Below, piece after piece: positions 18,316 through 26,304 of a stretch of 64,000 nucleotides of DNA. How positions within the stretch are numbered: the first letter of the stretch is position 1; each line of letters begins with the position of its first letter. Below the pieces are notes generated by a model, which made no database searches, had not been told where the DNA came from, and saw only the letters and a program-made list of their open reading frames with translations. The translations under genes and the position numbers were made by a program. Origin of the DNA: Nonlabens sp. YIK11 (GTDB lineage Bacteria > Bacteroidota > Bacteroidia > Flavobacteriales > Flavobacteriaceae); assembly GCF_001413925.1 (NCBI RefSeq), contig NZ_LBMJ01000001.1:2954001-3018000 (forward strand), given 5' to 3'.

Positions 18316-18906
18316 TTATCTGCGGCCTTTTGCATCAGGAAAACGCATGCGGTAATCTACACTTGTTTTCCCTTTAGATATGTTATTTAATTTATTCTTG
18401 ATCAAACGCTTTTTGAGGCTGGAAATTTTATCGGTAAATAAAATCCCTTCAATGTGGTCGTACTCATGCTGTATGACTCTGGCGATCAAACCATCGTATG
18501 TTTCTGTATAAGTTTTGAAGTTTTCGTCTTGGTATTGGATGGTAACCTTTTCAGGTCTAAAAACATCTTCACGAACGTTAGGTATGCTTAAACAACCTTC
18601 ATTAAAAGACCATTCATCACCGGTCTCTTCTAGGATTTGAGCATTAATAAATGCCTTTTTAAAGCCCGCAAGCTCCTTTTGCTCCTGCTCGCTCAAATCT
18701 GGGTCATCGCTAAAAGGCTCTGTGTCGATCATGAACATGCGTATGGGCAATCCTACCTGTGGCGCGGCAAGGCCTACACCAGCAGCGTTATACATGGTTT
18801 CCCACATGTTCTCGATTACTTCTTCCAGCTTAGGATAATCTACCGTTATTTCTTGCGCTTCCTTGCGCAACACTGGATCACCGTAAGCAACTATTGGTAA
18901 AATCAT
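18316..18906 (-). CDS. def: Peptide deformylase
   Basis: 196-residue metalloenzyme removing the N-formyl group from new proteins. All three family motifs are present: GVGLAAPQ (residues 43-50), EGCLS with metal ligand C105, and QHEYDH with ligands H147 and H151 and the catalytic E148. The insertion DTEPFSDDPDLSEQEQ (61-76) is normal for Bacteroidota deformylases. It is flanked by DUF5606 downstream and ruvX 19 bases upstream on the same strand. Confidence 0.96.
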   Translation of the reverse strand: MILPIVAYGDPVLRKEAQEITVDYPKLEEVIENMWETMYNAAGVGLAAPQVGLPIRMFMIDTEPFSDDPDLSEQEQKELAGFKKAFINAQILEETGDEWSFNEGCLSIPNVREDVFRPEKVTIQYQDENFKTYTETYDGLIARVIQHEYDHIEGILFTDKISSLKKRLIKNKLNNISKGKTSVDYRMRFPDAKGRR

Positions 18907-18925
18907 TTTTGTACTGTTTCAGTTC

Positions 18926-19339
18926 TTATCTTATTCTATCCATATAGGATTGAAGGATGATGGTCGCAGCTATCTCGTCTACCAGAGCTTTGTTGCGACG
19001 TTGTTTTTTATTCAAACCACTATCGATCATGGTCTGGAAAGCCATCTTTGAGGTAAAACGTTCATCCATGCGTTCTATCTTGATGTTAGGGTATTTGACT
19101 TGTAACGCTTTCGCGAAAGCGTTAATCACGCCACCCAACTCACTATCGGTATAATCCATTTGCTTGGGCTCACCTATGACGATCGTCTCTACATCTTCAC
19201 TCACAATATACTCTTCCAACCACTTATTAAGTTCATAGGTCGCTACGGTACACAAACCCGACGCAATGATCTTCATGGGATCTGTTACGGCAATGCCGGT
19301 GCGTTTTTTCCCATAATCTATCGCCAGTATGCGTCCCAT
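18926..19339 (-). CDS. ruvX: Putative pre-16S rRNA nuclease / Holliday junction resolvase RuvX (YqgF)
   Basis: 137-residue RNase H-fold nuclease. The first strand carries the catalytic aspartate (MGRILAIDYGKKRTG, D8). GEPKQMDY (about 77-84) and MDERFTS (112-118), plus the final VDEIAA motif, are family hallmarks. Family members process the 5' end of 16S rRNA; an older annotation is Holliday junction resolvase. Start at the ATG 19337-19339; the ATG three codons upstream is less likely because family members begin MGRI. The 20-bp palindrome at 19104-19123 encodes NAFAKAL near residue 75, between strands. Confidence 0.93.
   Translation of the reverse strand: MGRILAIDYGKKRTGIAVTDPMKIIASGLCTVATYELNKWLEEYIVSEDVETIVIGEPKQMDYTDSELGGVINAFAKALQVKYPNIKIERMDERFTSKMAFQTMIDSGLNKKQRRNKALVDEIAATIILQSYMDRIR
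19104..19123. repeat. GCTTTCGCGAAAGC palindrome (in ruvX)
   Basis: Longest perfect copy, 20 bp (AACGCTTTCGCGAAAGCGTT), encoding NAFAKAL in RuvX. Confidence 0.9.
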
Positions 19340-19404
19340 ATTTTGCAAAAATAGGCATAATAGCCCAGTTCGTGAATGAAGATACCATATTCAACTTTTG
19401 CGTT

Positions 19405-19412
19405 TATCTTTG
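19405..19412 (+). promoter_or_regulatory. TATCTTTG -7 promoter box of dapD
   Basis: Exact TAnnTTTG match 21 bases before the TTG at 19433. It lies inside the stretch that would be coding if the upstream ATG (19376) were the start. This argues that dapD translation starts at the TTG, giving a transcript leader of about 14 nt. Confidence 0.6.
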
Positions 19413-19432
19413 AATTCTTAAAGCACAATTTT

Positions 19433-20248
19433 TTGGAACAGATAAAGAACATCATCGAGAACGCGTGGGAAGACCGCAGCCTTTTAGAAAATAAAGTAAC
19501 ACAAGATGCAATACGCAACGTGGTAGATCTACTGGATAGTGGTGAACTGCGCGTCGCACAACCTACAGACAACGGCTGGCAGGTAAATGAATGGGTGAAG
19601 AAAGCGGTCGTGCTTTATTTCCCAATCCAGAAAATGGAAACCATAGAATGTGGTCCTCTTGAATTTCACGATAAAATCCCGCTTAAAACGGGTTATAAAG
19701 ATAAAGGCATAAGAGTAGTACCCCATGCGGTGGCACGTCATGGAGCCTACATTTCCAAAGGAGTGATCTTGATGCCCAGTTACGTAAACATAGGTGCGCA
19801 CATTGAGGAAGGAACCATGGTAGACACCTGGGCAACCGTAGGTAGCTGCGCCCAGATAGGTGCCAATGTGCATTTGAGTGGTGGCGTAGGTATAGGCGGT
19901 GTTCTTGAGCCACTACAAGCCGCTCCAGTAATCATTGAGGATAATGCTTTCATAGGATCGCGTTGTATCGTTGTAGAAGGTGTGCGCGTGGAGAAAGAAG
20001 CTGTTTTAGGTGCTAATGTGGTACTTACCGCGAGCACAAAAATCATTGACGTGACTGGTGATGAACCTAAAGAGATGAAAGGCGTTGTTCCTGCAAGATC
20101 TGTAGTGATCCCTGGTAGTTATGCTAAAGAATTCCCAGCAGGAACCTTTAATGTGCCTTGCGCCCTAATCATAGGAACCCGAAAGGAAAGCACCAACAAA
20201 AAGACGTCGCTCAACGATGCCCTGCGCGAGTATGATGTGGCAGTGTAA
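19433..20248 (+). CDS. dapD: Tetrahydrodipicolinate N-succinyltransferase
   Basis: Transfers succinyl from CoA to tetrahydrodipicolinate in lysine/diaminopimelate synthesis. From the TTG at 19433 the protein is 271 residues and opens LEQIKNIIENAW, aligning with the family start, and equals the usual length; the ATG at 19376 would add 19 hydrophobic residues upstream and would place a promoter box in the gene. The left-handed beta-helix core is clear: VLMPSYVNIGAH, DTWATVGSCAQIG and LSGGVGIGGVLEP. C-terminal residues close the active site. It is divergent from ruvX, with the promoter between them. Confidence 0.95.
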   Translation: MEQIKNIIENAWEDRSLLENKVTQDAIRNVVDLLDSGELRVAQPTDNGWQVNEWVKKAVVLYFPIQKMETIECGPLEFHDKIPLKTGYKDKGIRVVPHAVARHGAYISKGVILMPSYVNIGAHIEEGTMVDTWATVGSCAQIGANVHLSGGVGIGGVLEPLQAAPVIIEDNAFIGSRCIVVEGVRVEKEAVLGANVVLTASTKIIDVTGDEPKEMKGVVPARSVVIPGSYAKEFPAGTFNVPCALIIGTRKESTNKKTSLNDALREYDVAV

Positions 20249-20293
20249 CAGTTTAAGACTATATTACAAACCGTACACTGATCTAAATTTATA

Positions 20294-21208
20294 ATGTCAA
20301 ATCCGATACGTCATTTTGCAATGCGCACTTTGAGAAAAATGCGCTGGTTACCACCTAAATTTTATGTGAAATGTCATTATGAATATTTCTCAGGAAAGAA
20401 AATGGATCTGGAGAATCCGTTAGAATTCAACGAAAAATTAGAATGGTACAAAGTTTTTTATCATCCCAAGATTTTAAACCAATTAGCAGATAAATATGCC
20501 GTTAGAGCCTATGTAGAGCAAAAAATAGGCTCACAATACCTCAACGAATTGTACGGAGTTTACAAAAAAGGTGAGGAAATACCCTTTAATGAACTACCAG
20601 AGCGATTTGTAATTAAAGCCACTCATGCGAGTGGTTTCAACATCATTGTAAAGGATAAGTCAAATCTGGATAGAAAAAAAACCATAAAGAAACTCAATAA
20701 ATGGTTAGGCATCAATCAATATTACCGGAAAGGTCAAGAATGGGCCTATAAGGATATTGAACCCAGGATTGTTGTAGAAAAATTTCTAGAAGAAGAAGGA
20801 AGATCCTTTTTAGTCGATTATAAATTTTATTGTTTTAATGGAGAAATCAAGTTCTTCACAGCTCACTTAGATAGATTTACCGGTCATAACCATACCACTT
20901 ATGATGTAGATTTTAATCTGCTACCATTCGGTCATGAAACACTTCACGACAATGCAGCTGAGACGATCGAAAAGCCTAGCAATCTTGAAGAGATGATCAC
21001 GCTAGCGACTAAATTATCTGAAAACTTACCTTTTGTCAGAGTGGACTTTTATTCTATTGACGGTAAAACAATTTTTGGAGAACTTACACTCTATCCAGCT
21101 GATGCTCGGCTTAAATGGCTTCCCGAGGAATACAATAAGATTATAGGAGATTATTTTGTCTTACCAGAGCTCAATGAAGAAAACGAGCCCATCACTAGTT
21201 TTCCTTAG
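20294..21208 (+). CDS. TupA-like ATP-grasp protein
   Basis: 304 residues, no signal peptide. The pattern ENPLEFNEKLEWYK near residue 40, LADKYAVRAYVE, and PERFVIKATHASGFNII (nucleotide-binding loop) mark the TupA-like ATP-grasp family, found in capsule and teichuronopeptide or polysaccharide clusters. A second cluster of conserved residues (VDYKFYCFNGEIKF, RVDFYSIDGK and FGELTLYP) completes the ATP-grasp core. It probably adds an amino acid or modifies a surface polysaccharide. It is followed by a Stealth gene 45 bases downstream, then glycosyltransferases, giving a small surface-glycan block. Confidence 0.85.
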   Translation: MSNPIRHFAMRTLRKMRWLPPKFYVKCHYEYFSGKKMDLENPLEFNEKLEWYKVFYHPKILNQLADKYAVRAYVEQKIGSQYLNELYGVYKKGEEIPFNELPERFVIKATHASGFNIIVKDKSNLDRKKTIKKLNKWLGINQYYRKGQEWAYKDIEPRIVVEKFLEEEGRSFLVDYKFYCFNGEIKFFTAHLDRFTGHNHTTYDVDFNLLPFGHETLHDNAAETIEKPSNLEEMITLATKLSENLPFVRVDFYSIDGKTIFGELTLYPADARLKWLPEEYNKIIGDYFVLPELNEENEPITSFP

Positions 21209-21253
21209 TGAGATTTGATATCACCTCAATATAAAATTAATTCATCCATATCC

Positions 21254-22192
21254 ATGAATCAAACAGAAACTACAATAGATGCAGTCATTTTGTGGGTTGA
21301 TGGAAATGATAAGGAACACCGCAAAAAAATGCTTCCTTATCTCGAGGTAAGTTCTAAAATCAATGATGAAGGATTTAGAACCAGGTTTGATCAAGTAAAT
21401 GAAATTGAATTTACGGTATATTCAATCCTTAAGTTCGCTCCGTTCATTAGAAATATCTTCATCATCACAGATAATCAAACACCTAGTTTTCTTAAAGATA
21501 AAGGATCTAATCATTCATTTCACAAGGTTGTAATAGTGGATCATAAAGAGGTGTTTGACGGATTTGAAGAGTACTTGCCTACATTTAACAACAGGTCCAT
21601 CGAGAGCTGTCTACATAGAATACCCAACCTCGCTGAGCATTTTATTTATATGAATGATGACTTTTTCCTCATCAACAAAACCGTGCCAGAGGATTTCTTT
21701 AGAAATGGTCTTCCGGTTCTGAGAGGTAAATGGCTGAATCTTGATGAGAATATTTTTTATAAAAAATTCAGCAAGCAACGTTATGGTCATAAATATGCCC
21801 AACAGGCCTCTGCAAAACTCGCGGGACATTCACGATATTATAATTTCAGACATACACCTCACCCGATGAGGAAATCGACTCTTGCGGAATATTTCTCTAA
21901 ACATCAGGGTGTTTTTTTAAACAATATCCAGCACAGATTTAGAAATAAAACTCAGGTATTGCCGCAAGGATTGTCCAACCATCTTGAGATAAAAAATAAA
22001 ACTTGTTATCTAGAAAATGACTTAAAACTCATCTACTTTAGATCCTACAAGAAACCTTTGCCTTGGTACAAGTACAAACTACAATACAGATCTAGCGACA
22101 AATTATTTATGGGTCTTCAAAGTCTTGATCGTTGTCCACCAAAAACTCTTAATTTCTTTTTTGATTGGTTGACAAACCGAATTTTATCTTGA
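21254..22192 (+). CDS. Stealth family (hexose-1-phosphate transferase-like) protein
   Basis: 312 residues from the ATG at 21254. The first Stealth conserved region is plain (IDAVILWVDGNDKEH, residues 7-21), the second follows (RFRDQ-like RTRFDQVNEIEFTVYSI, then IFIITDNQTP), and YMNDDFF near 134 is the third hallmark. Stealth proteins transfer sugar-1-phosphates to build phosphodiester-linked surface polymers, such as capsules with hexose phosphate repeats. Cytoplasmic, no signal. The TTG-initiated extension upstream has no support. It follows the TupA-like gene and is convergent with the glycosyltransferase at 22243. Confidence 0.88.
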   Translation: MNQTETTIDAVILWVDGNDKEHRKKMLPYLEVSSKINDEGFRTRFDQVNEIEFTVYSILKFAPFIRNIFIITDNQTPSFLKDKGSNHSFHKVVIVDHKEVFDGFEEYLPTFNNRSIESCLHRIPNLAEHFIYMNDDFFLINKTVPEDFFRNGLPVLRGKWLNLDENIFYKKFSKQRYGHKYAQQASAKLAGHSRYYNFRHTPHPMRKSTLAEYFSKHQGVFLNNIQHRFRNKTQVLPQGLSNHLEIKNKTCYLENDLKLIYFRSYKKPLPWYKYKLQYRSSDKLFMGLQSLDRCPPKTLNFFFDWLTNRILS

Positions 22193-22242
22193 TTGAAATG
22201 CTTTAACTTAAGGGTTAGGATTAAAATATTCGAATAATATTA

Positions 22243-23088
22243 CTAATCCTGTTGTTTTATTGGTGACCTTTTGATAATGCCATATTCTGTAAAAGCAGAC
22301 TTTGAAGTTTTAGTATTCTTCCGGATAGCCTTGTTCTTCTCGATAGATTCTTGGGTTTTATAACCACGACTATGATCCAGATGCAAACAAATGGCGCTGT
22401 ATCTTATTTGGATAGACTTAATACCATAATTAAAAAGACGCTCACCTAGTTCCCTGTCCTGTCCTCCATACTGCATTCGTTCGTCAAACCCATTAACTGC
22501 CAAAAGGTCTTTTTTCCAACCGCTAGAATTATGACCATTCCAACTAGCATTGGTAGGTGTCAATCTTTCCATGATATTTGCTTGTACAAAACCAGAGTTG
22601 AGCTTCTGGGTTTTATAACTTTCTGGTAAACCGTTTCTCTTAAGCCACTGTAGATTGAAACATTTTTGGGTTAGGATATCGTCTTTGGTGATTTTTTGGG
22701 AAAGATCCAATGGTAGTTTATAATAACCGCCAGAAAGAAAATATCCTTCCTTACGCCTTTCATAATGTACCTGAAGGAAGTCCTCTCGGGCGAGACAGTC
22801 TCCATCACTCATCACAACGTACTCTGTAGAGCAAGCTAAAAGTGCCTTATTGAGAATGGCACTTTTTTGAAATCCGTTATCCTCATGCCATATATGAATT
22901 ATTTTTCGATTGGATTTTGGTTGGTATTCTTTTATAAAATTGGCTGTTTCCTCATCAGAACCATCATCTGCAATGATGATTTCAAAGTCTCTGAAAGTTT
23001 GTTGCTCATAACTCCACAGCGTTTTTTTTAGCCACTCTAACGAGTTGTAAGTACTTATAATTACTGAGATGACGGGTTCTTGGACCAT
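22243..23088 (-). CDS. Family 2 glycosyltransferase with galactosyltransferase-type C-domain
   Basis: 281 residues. GT-A fold: ISVIISTYNSLEWL (residues 7-20), IIADDGSDEET, nucleotide-metal motif MSDGDC (about 95), then a second conserved area NGFDERMQYGGQDRELGERL, typical of the GT7-like C-terminal domain seen with family 2 enzymes. It uses a nucleotide sugar to extend a surface glycan; donor and acceptor are unknown. Soluble, probably membrane-associated. It is divergent from the next glycosyltransferase at 23176 and sits in the same block as TupA and Stealth genes. Confidence 0.88.
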   Translation of the reverse strand: MVQEPVISVIISTYNSLEWLKKTLWSYEQQTFRDFEIIIADDGSDEETANFIKEYQPKSNRKIIHIWHEDNGFQKSAILNKALLACSTEYVVMSDGDCLAREDFLQVHYERRKEGYFLSGGYYKLPLDLSQKITKDDILTQKCFNLQWLKRNGLPESYKTQKLNSGFVQANIMERLTPTNASWNGHNSSGWKKDLLAVNGFDERMQYGGQDRELGERLFNYGIKSIQIRYSAICLHLDHSRGYKTQESIEKNKAIRKNTKTSKSAFTEYGIIKRSPIKQQD

Positions 23089-23146
23089 AGATGAACAAAT
23101 TTCGGAAAAATAAGTTATACAAAGTAGGAGAAGTCGGTAACAAGTT

Positions 23147-23154
23147 TATTTTTG
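23147..23154 (+). promoter_or_regulatory. TATTTTTG -7 promoter box
   Basis: Exact TAnnTTTG match 21 bases before the ATG at 23176. It overlaps the in-frame TTG at 23152, so translation must begin at 23176 rather than at that TTG. Confidence 0.55.
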
Positions 23155-23175
23155 TTTGAAAAGAGAATTGCTTTT

Positions 23176-23940
23176 ATGCAGAAGTACAAGATATCGGCTA
23201 TAGTTCCCTGCTATAATGAGTCACATAATATAGTAGAGGTTTTAAAATCGGTTGAATTTTGCGATGAGGTGGTTCTCGTTGACAGTAACAGCACAGATAA
23301 CACTGTGGCTCTTGCCCAGCCATACATAAATAAGCTGCTTGTTAGGGAATATGAGCATAGTGCAAGCCAGAAGAATTGGGCCATTCCACAAGCAGCTAAT
23401 GAATGGATTTTATTGGTAGATGCTGATGAAAGAGTAACTCCAGCACTCAAGGAAGAGATCCTAAACTTATTTGAAAAAATTGATGAGCAACCTCATGTAG
23501 GTTACTGGATAGGTAGGCTTAATTTTTTCATGGGTAAACAAGTGCGTTACAGTGGTTGGAAAAATGATAAAGTCATACGCTTTTTTAGAAAGTCGAAATG
23601 TCGCTATGCCGACAAACATGTCCATTCTGAAATCATTGCCGATGGTAGCGTAGGATATCTCAAAAACAAACTGACTCATTATAAGTATGTAGGGATCGAT
23701 GCGCACATGAGAAAGCTACAGCGATACGCCTCTCATCAAGCCTTAGATTATGATCAAAAGACAGGGAAAATCACTTTCTTTCATATCATCATCAAACCTA
23801 TATGGTCGTTCACAAAACACTATTTCATCCAGCGCGGTTTTCTTGACGGCTTTGTAGGATTGACTATAGCCTATTTGAGAGGTTACATGGTGTTTATGCG
23901 CTACGTCAAGTTATGGTTGCTACGCAGAGGTATTGATTAA
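23176..23940 (+). CDS. Family 2 glycosyltransferase (WaaE/KdtX-like)
   Basis: 254 residues from MQKYKISAIVPCYNE. The signature VDSNSTDNT (about residue 37), a following WILLVDADERVT (DxD metal site) and the later RFFRK and ADKHVHSEI segments match the WaaE/KdtX-type glycosyltransferases that add the first heptose-linked glucose or similar core sugars to lipopolysaccharide. A C-terminal amphipathic region (FFHIIIKPIWSFTKHYF) probably touches the membrane. Its end overlaps the convergent gene at 23920 by 21 bases. Confidence 0.88.
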   Translation: MQKYKISAIVPCYNESHNIVEVLKSVEFCDEVVLVDSNSTDNTVALAQPYINKLLVREYEHSASQKNWAIPQAANEWILLVDADERVTPALKEEILNLFEKIDEQPHVGYWIGRLNFFMGKQVRYSGWKNDKVIRFFRKSKCRYADKHVHSEIIADGSVGYLKNKLTHYKYVGIDAHMRKLQRYASHQALDYDQKTGKITFFHIIIKPIWSFTKHYFIQRGFLDGFVGLTIAYLRGYMVFMRYVKLWLLRRGID

Positions 23941-24759
23941 TTTTCTGAGTTCAGGAAATTCATTAAGTATGTTTTCCATTTGCTCTCTATTAAAATCCTT
24001 ATCTACATTGACTTTCTTAAGTGAGATCTTTTGGGTTCCTGCAATAGGAATAGGTTCTGGAAGGTCATATCCAGAAATCACGCTGTTATTCCAATTCAAC
24101 AAAGCCATCACTTTAAACCATGGATCATCATTCTTGGGAGTAATTCTCATAAAGGTATCTACATCAGTGACTTGTTCGTTTAAAACACCTGCAGGATAAG
24201 CTACCGTAAAAGCACCAATAGGCATGAACCAGTTTTTGTCTGCCGTATCTTTGTTTGCGTATTTCCATTGAGCATAGGGCAACACTTTACCTTTATCATC
24301 AAACGAAATATTACGGCCTCTATGAGAAGTCACCTTCTTGGGGTTTTTGATGGCTGCTTTATAAAGGCTGGACAAAGTTGATGGATGATAAATAATGTCA
24401 TCGTCAACGGTGATGATCATGTCATCAGGAAACTCGACCACACTATGAATGAGTTTTCTATGTGAAAAAGTGTAATCTGAGTATCTGATCTCTAACAAGC
24501 CTTGAGTCAAATCTGTAAGTGATGTTGGTAACGTACCCTCTAGATCTTTATGAAGCCATAAAACGATTTTCTTTGGCTTACAATCTTGTAGCATGATACT
24601 CTTCAATGTAATGTGAATAGTACCTAGTCTAGATGGTATTGAAGTTAGGGAAACAATCGCGTCTATTTCTGGAACGTCTCTGTCAATGAGTTGAGAAATA
24701 TTTATCCTACTTAGACGGTAACTATGATATAAAGAAGATGGCCACTCTTTGAGTTTCAT
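23920..24759 (-). CDS. Glycosyltransferase-like protein
   Basis: 279 residues. The N-terminus contains AIVSLTSIPSRL (about 33-44), followed by a GT-A style IVLWLHKDLEG and the acidic metal motif ITVDDDIIY (about 115-123). This resembles uncharacterised glycosyltransferases found in polysaccharide loci. The last 60 residues are charged without a motif. It lies one base downstream of the Kdo/WaaP-type kinase gene on the same strand and overlaps the convergent glycosyltransferase by 21 bases. A role in lipopolysaccharide or capsule assembly is inferred from context. Confidence 0.8.
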   Translation of the reverse strand: MKLKEWPSSLYHSYRLSRINISQLIDRDVPEIDAIVSLTSIPSRLGTIHITLKSIMLQDCKPKKIVLWLHKDLEGTLPTSLTDLTQGLLEIRYSDYTFSHRKLIHSVVEFPDDMIITVDDDIIYHPSTLSSLYKAAIKNPKKVTSHRGRNISFDDKGKVLPYAQWKYANKDTADKNWFMPIGAFTVAYPAGVLNEQVTDVDTFMRITPKNDDPWFKVMALLNWNNSVISGYDLPEPIPIAGTQKISLKKVNVDKDFNREQMENILNEFPELRKLINTSA

Positions 24760-24760
24760 G

Positions 24761-25537
24761 TTAGATGAATTTTTTGAATTTCTTTTTTAAACGCTTTTTG
24801 TTTTGGAAATACTGCCTGAACTTTTCTGCATGATGCCACATAGTTTGAATGGTCTGATCTTCATCGAGTCCTGCTAGTTCTGCATATTTAGCACCCATGA
24901 TTTCATACATCCACTTTTGAGGTGACAGCCTTTCAAAATTTTTAAGTCGATCTTCCACTGGTATGTCATAAAACTTCATCCTATTCAAATCAACTAGGTA
25001 AAATTTATAGCTGGTTTCATTTATAGAAATTAAGGTATTGCCAGGTGAGTTATCCAAAAAGTAGATCTGTGCCTCATGCATACGATATACAAACTGCGTA
25101 AAAGACTCTAGAATCTCAATCTTATTTTCAATGGAATCGTCGTGAATCAATTCCCTAAAGGTAAAATCATGTGAGGCATACTCACTGACATAGTAACTTT
25201 TATAAAAACCTACTGCTCGCCGCTGCTCTAGGTAAGCAACAGGCTCAGGAGTTCCTATACCATTGTTTTTTAGATAAATAGCATTTAGATATGAGCGCTC
25301 TGCTTTTGATTTTCTAAAAAAACGATAAGCAATTTGATTCACGATGTTAGGAACTTTAAAAGACTTGACGACCAGCCTTCTGTTCTCAAATTCCACGATC
25401 TTGATTTCATTGCGATCATCACCCAGTTTTCGATTAGATTCGTGAAAAAGCTCCAGGATGTTTTGAAACTGCTTTCGCGAAAGCGTACTACTCACAAATA
25501 TCTCACTGCGCATGATCCTTTCAAGTTTGATGTGCAA
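24761..25537 (-). CDS. Lipopolysaccharide kinase (Kdo/WaaP family)
   Basis: 258 residues. Kinase-like fold: VVKSFK (about 53-58, ATP lysine), a helix with KAERSYLNAIYLKNNG (glutamate ion-pair candidate), FLDNSPGNTLI (catalytic loop, about residue 155), and LVDLNRMKF in the DFG position. These features match the InaA/WaaP/KdkA group that phosphorylates heptose or Kdo in the lipopolysaccharide core. The C-terminus is very basic (KKRLKKKFKKFI), fitting membrane association. The palindrome at 25471-25484 is read here in another frame and encodes TLSRK near residue 20. Confidence 0.85.
   Translation of the reverse strand: MHIKLERIMRSEIFVSSTLSRKQFQNILELFHESNRKLGDDRNEIKIVEFENRRLVVKSFKVPNIVNQIAYRFFRKSKAERSYLNAIYLKNNGIGTPEPVAYLEQRRAVGFYKSYYVSEYASHDFTFRELIHDDSIENKIEILESFTQFVYRMHEAQIYFLDNSPGNTLISINETSYKFYLVDLNRMKFYDIPVEDRLKNFERLSPQKWMYEIMGAKYAELAGLDEDQTIQTMWHHAEKFRQYFQNKKRLKKKFKKFI
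25471..25484. repeat. GCTTTCGCGAAAGC palindrome (in LPS kinase gene)
   Basis: Perfect copy read in another frame, giving TLSRK. Confidence 0.9.
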
Positions 25538-25638
25538 AGTAACAATTTTAGTTCTTTACAAATCAAAAGCAGGTTGAACTAGTTGACCATTTCATAAACA
25601 ATACTACCATAACTTTTACAACATGCCTGTAGAATCCT

Positions 25639-25646
25639 TAATTTTG
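25639..25646 (+). promoter_or_regulatory. TAATTTTG -7 promoter box, near-leaderless
   Basis: Exact TAnnTTTG match five bases before the ATG of the threonylcarbamoyl-AMP synthase gene (25652), similar in arrangement to 7204-7211. It suggests a transcript with almost no 5' leader. Confidence 0.45.
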
Positions 25647-25651
25647 CACCA

Positions 25652-26299
25652 ATGAGTAAGAGCGATAGACATAAGAATAGAAGAGACCAAGTAAGAGGTC
25701 GCGAAAACAAGAAAACCAAGGGACCAGAAATAGAAGTTCCTAAAGCGATTGTTCAAGAAGCTGTTGCTGCGCTCAAAAAGGGCCAGACCATTCTTTACCC
25801 TACAGATACCATCTATGGTATAGGTTGCGATGCCACAAACTATGAGGCTGTAGAAAAGATTTATGAAATAAAGGAACGTGATCCATCAAAATCCCTTTTG
25901 ATCCTCGTGGATAGTTTCCCAATGCTGGATCAATATATTGAAGAAGTTCCTGACATGGCTTGGGAAGTTCTTAAAGTCAATAAAGATCCATTGACCATTA
26001 TCTATGATAGGCCTAAAAGCGTTGCAGAAAACCTCATCGCGAGCGACAACTCGCTTGCTATACGTGTGACCAACGATCCTTTGTGCCGCGCGATTATTAA
26101 AGGACTGCGCAAACCCATCGTTTCTACCAGCGCAAACATAAGCGGGCAACCTTCACCGGTTCATTTTGAAGACATTTCAGAGGAACTGAAAGAGCGCATT
26201 AATCACATCGTGGATCTACCTTTACCAGCTAAAAACGTCAAACCTAGCGCCATCATGAAAATATCCAACAACGGCGTGATCAAGGTCATTAGAAAGTAA
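25652..26299 (+). CDS. L-threonylcarbamoyladenylate synthase (YrdC/Sua5/TsaC)
   Basis: 215 residues. Makes threonylcarbamoyl-AMP for the t6A37 tRNA modification. The first ~30 residues are basic and variable. The YrdC domain (about 35-212) has KKGQTILYPTDTIYGIG, KERDPSKSLLILV and the closing STSANISGQP motif. It is cytoplasmic and of normal single-domain (TsaC-like) length. The CCA transferase gene follows after five bases on the same strand, so both tRNA maturation genes are one transcript. Confidence 0.92.
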   Translation: MSKSDRHKNRRDQVRGRENKKTKGPEIEVPKAIVQEAVAALKKGQTILYPTDTIYGIGCDATNYEAVEKIYEIKERDPSKSLLILVDSFPMLDQYIEEVPDMAWEVLKVNKDPLTIIYDRPKSVAENLIASDNSLAIRVTNDPLCRAIIKGLRKPIVSTSANISGQPSPVHFEDISEELKERINHIVDLPLPAKNVKPSAIMKISNNGVIKVIRK

Positions 26300-26304
26300 G
26301 TTAC

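Noticed and set aside
19376..19432. ATG at 19376 as the dapD start
   Set aside because: Would place the TATCTTTG promoter box inside the gene and add residues absent from the family.
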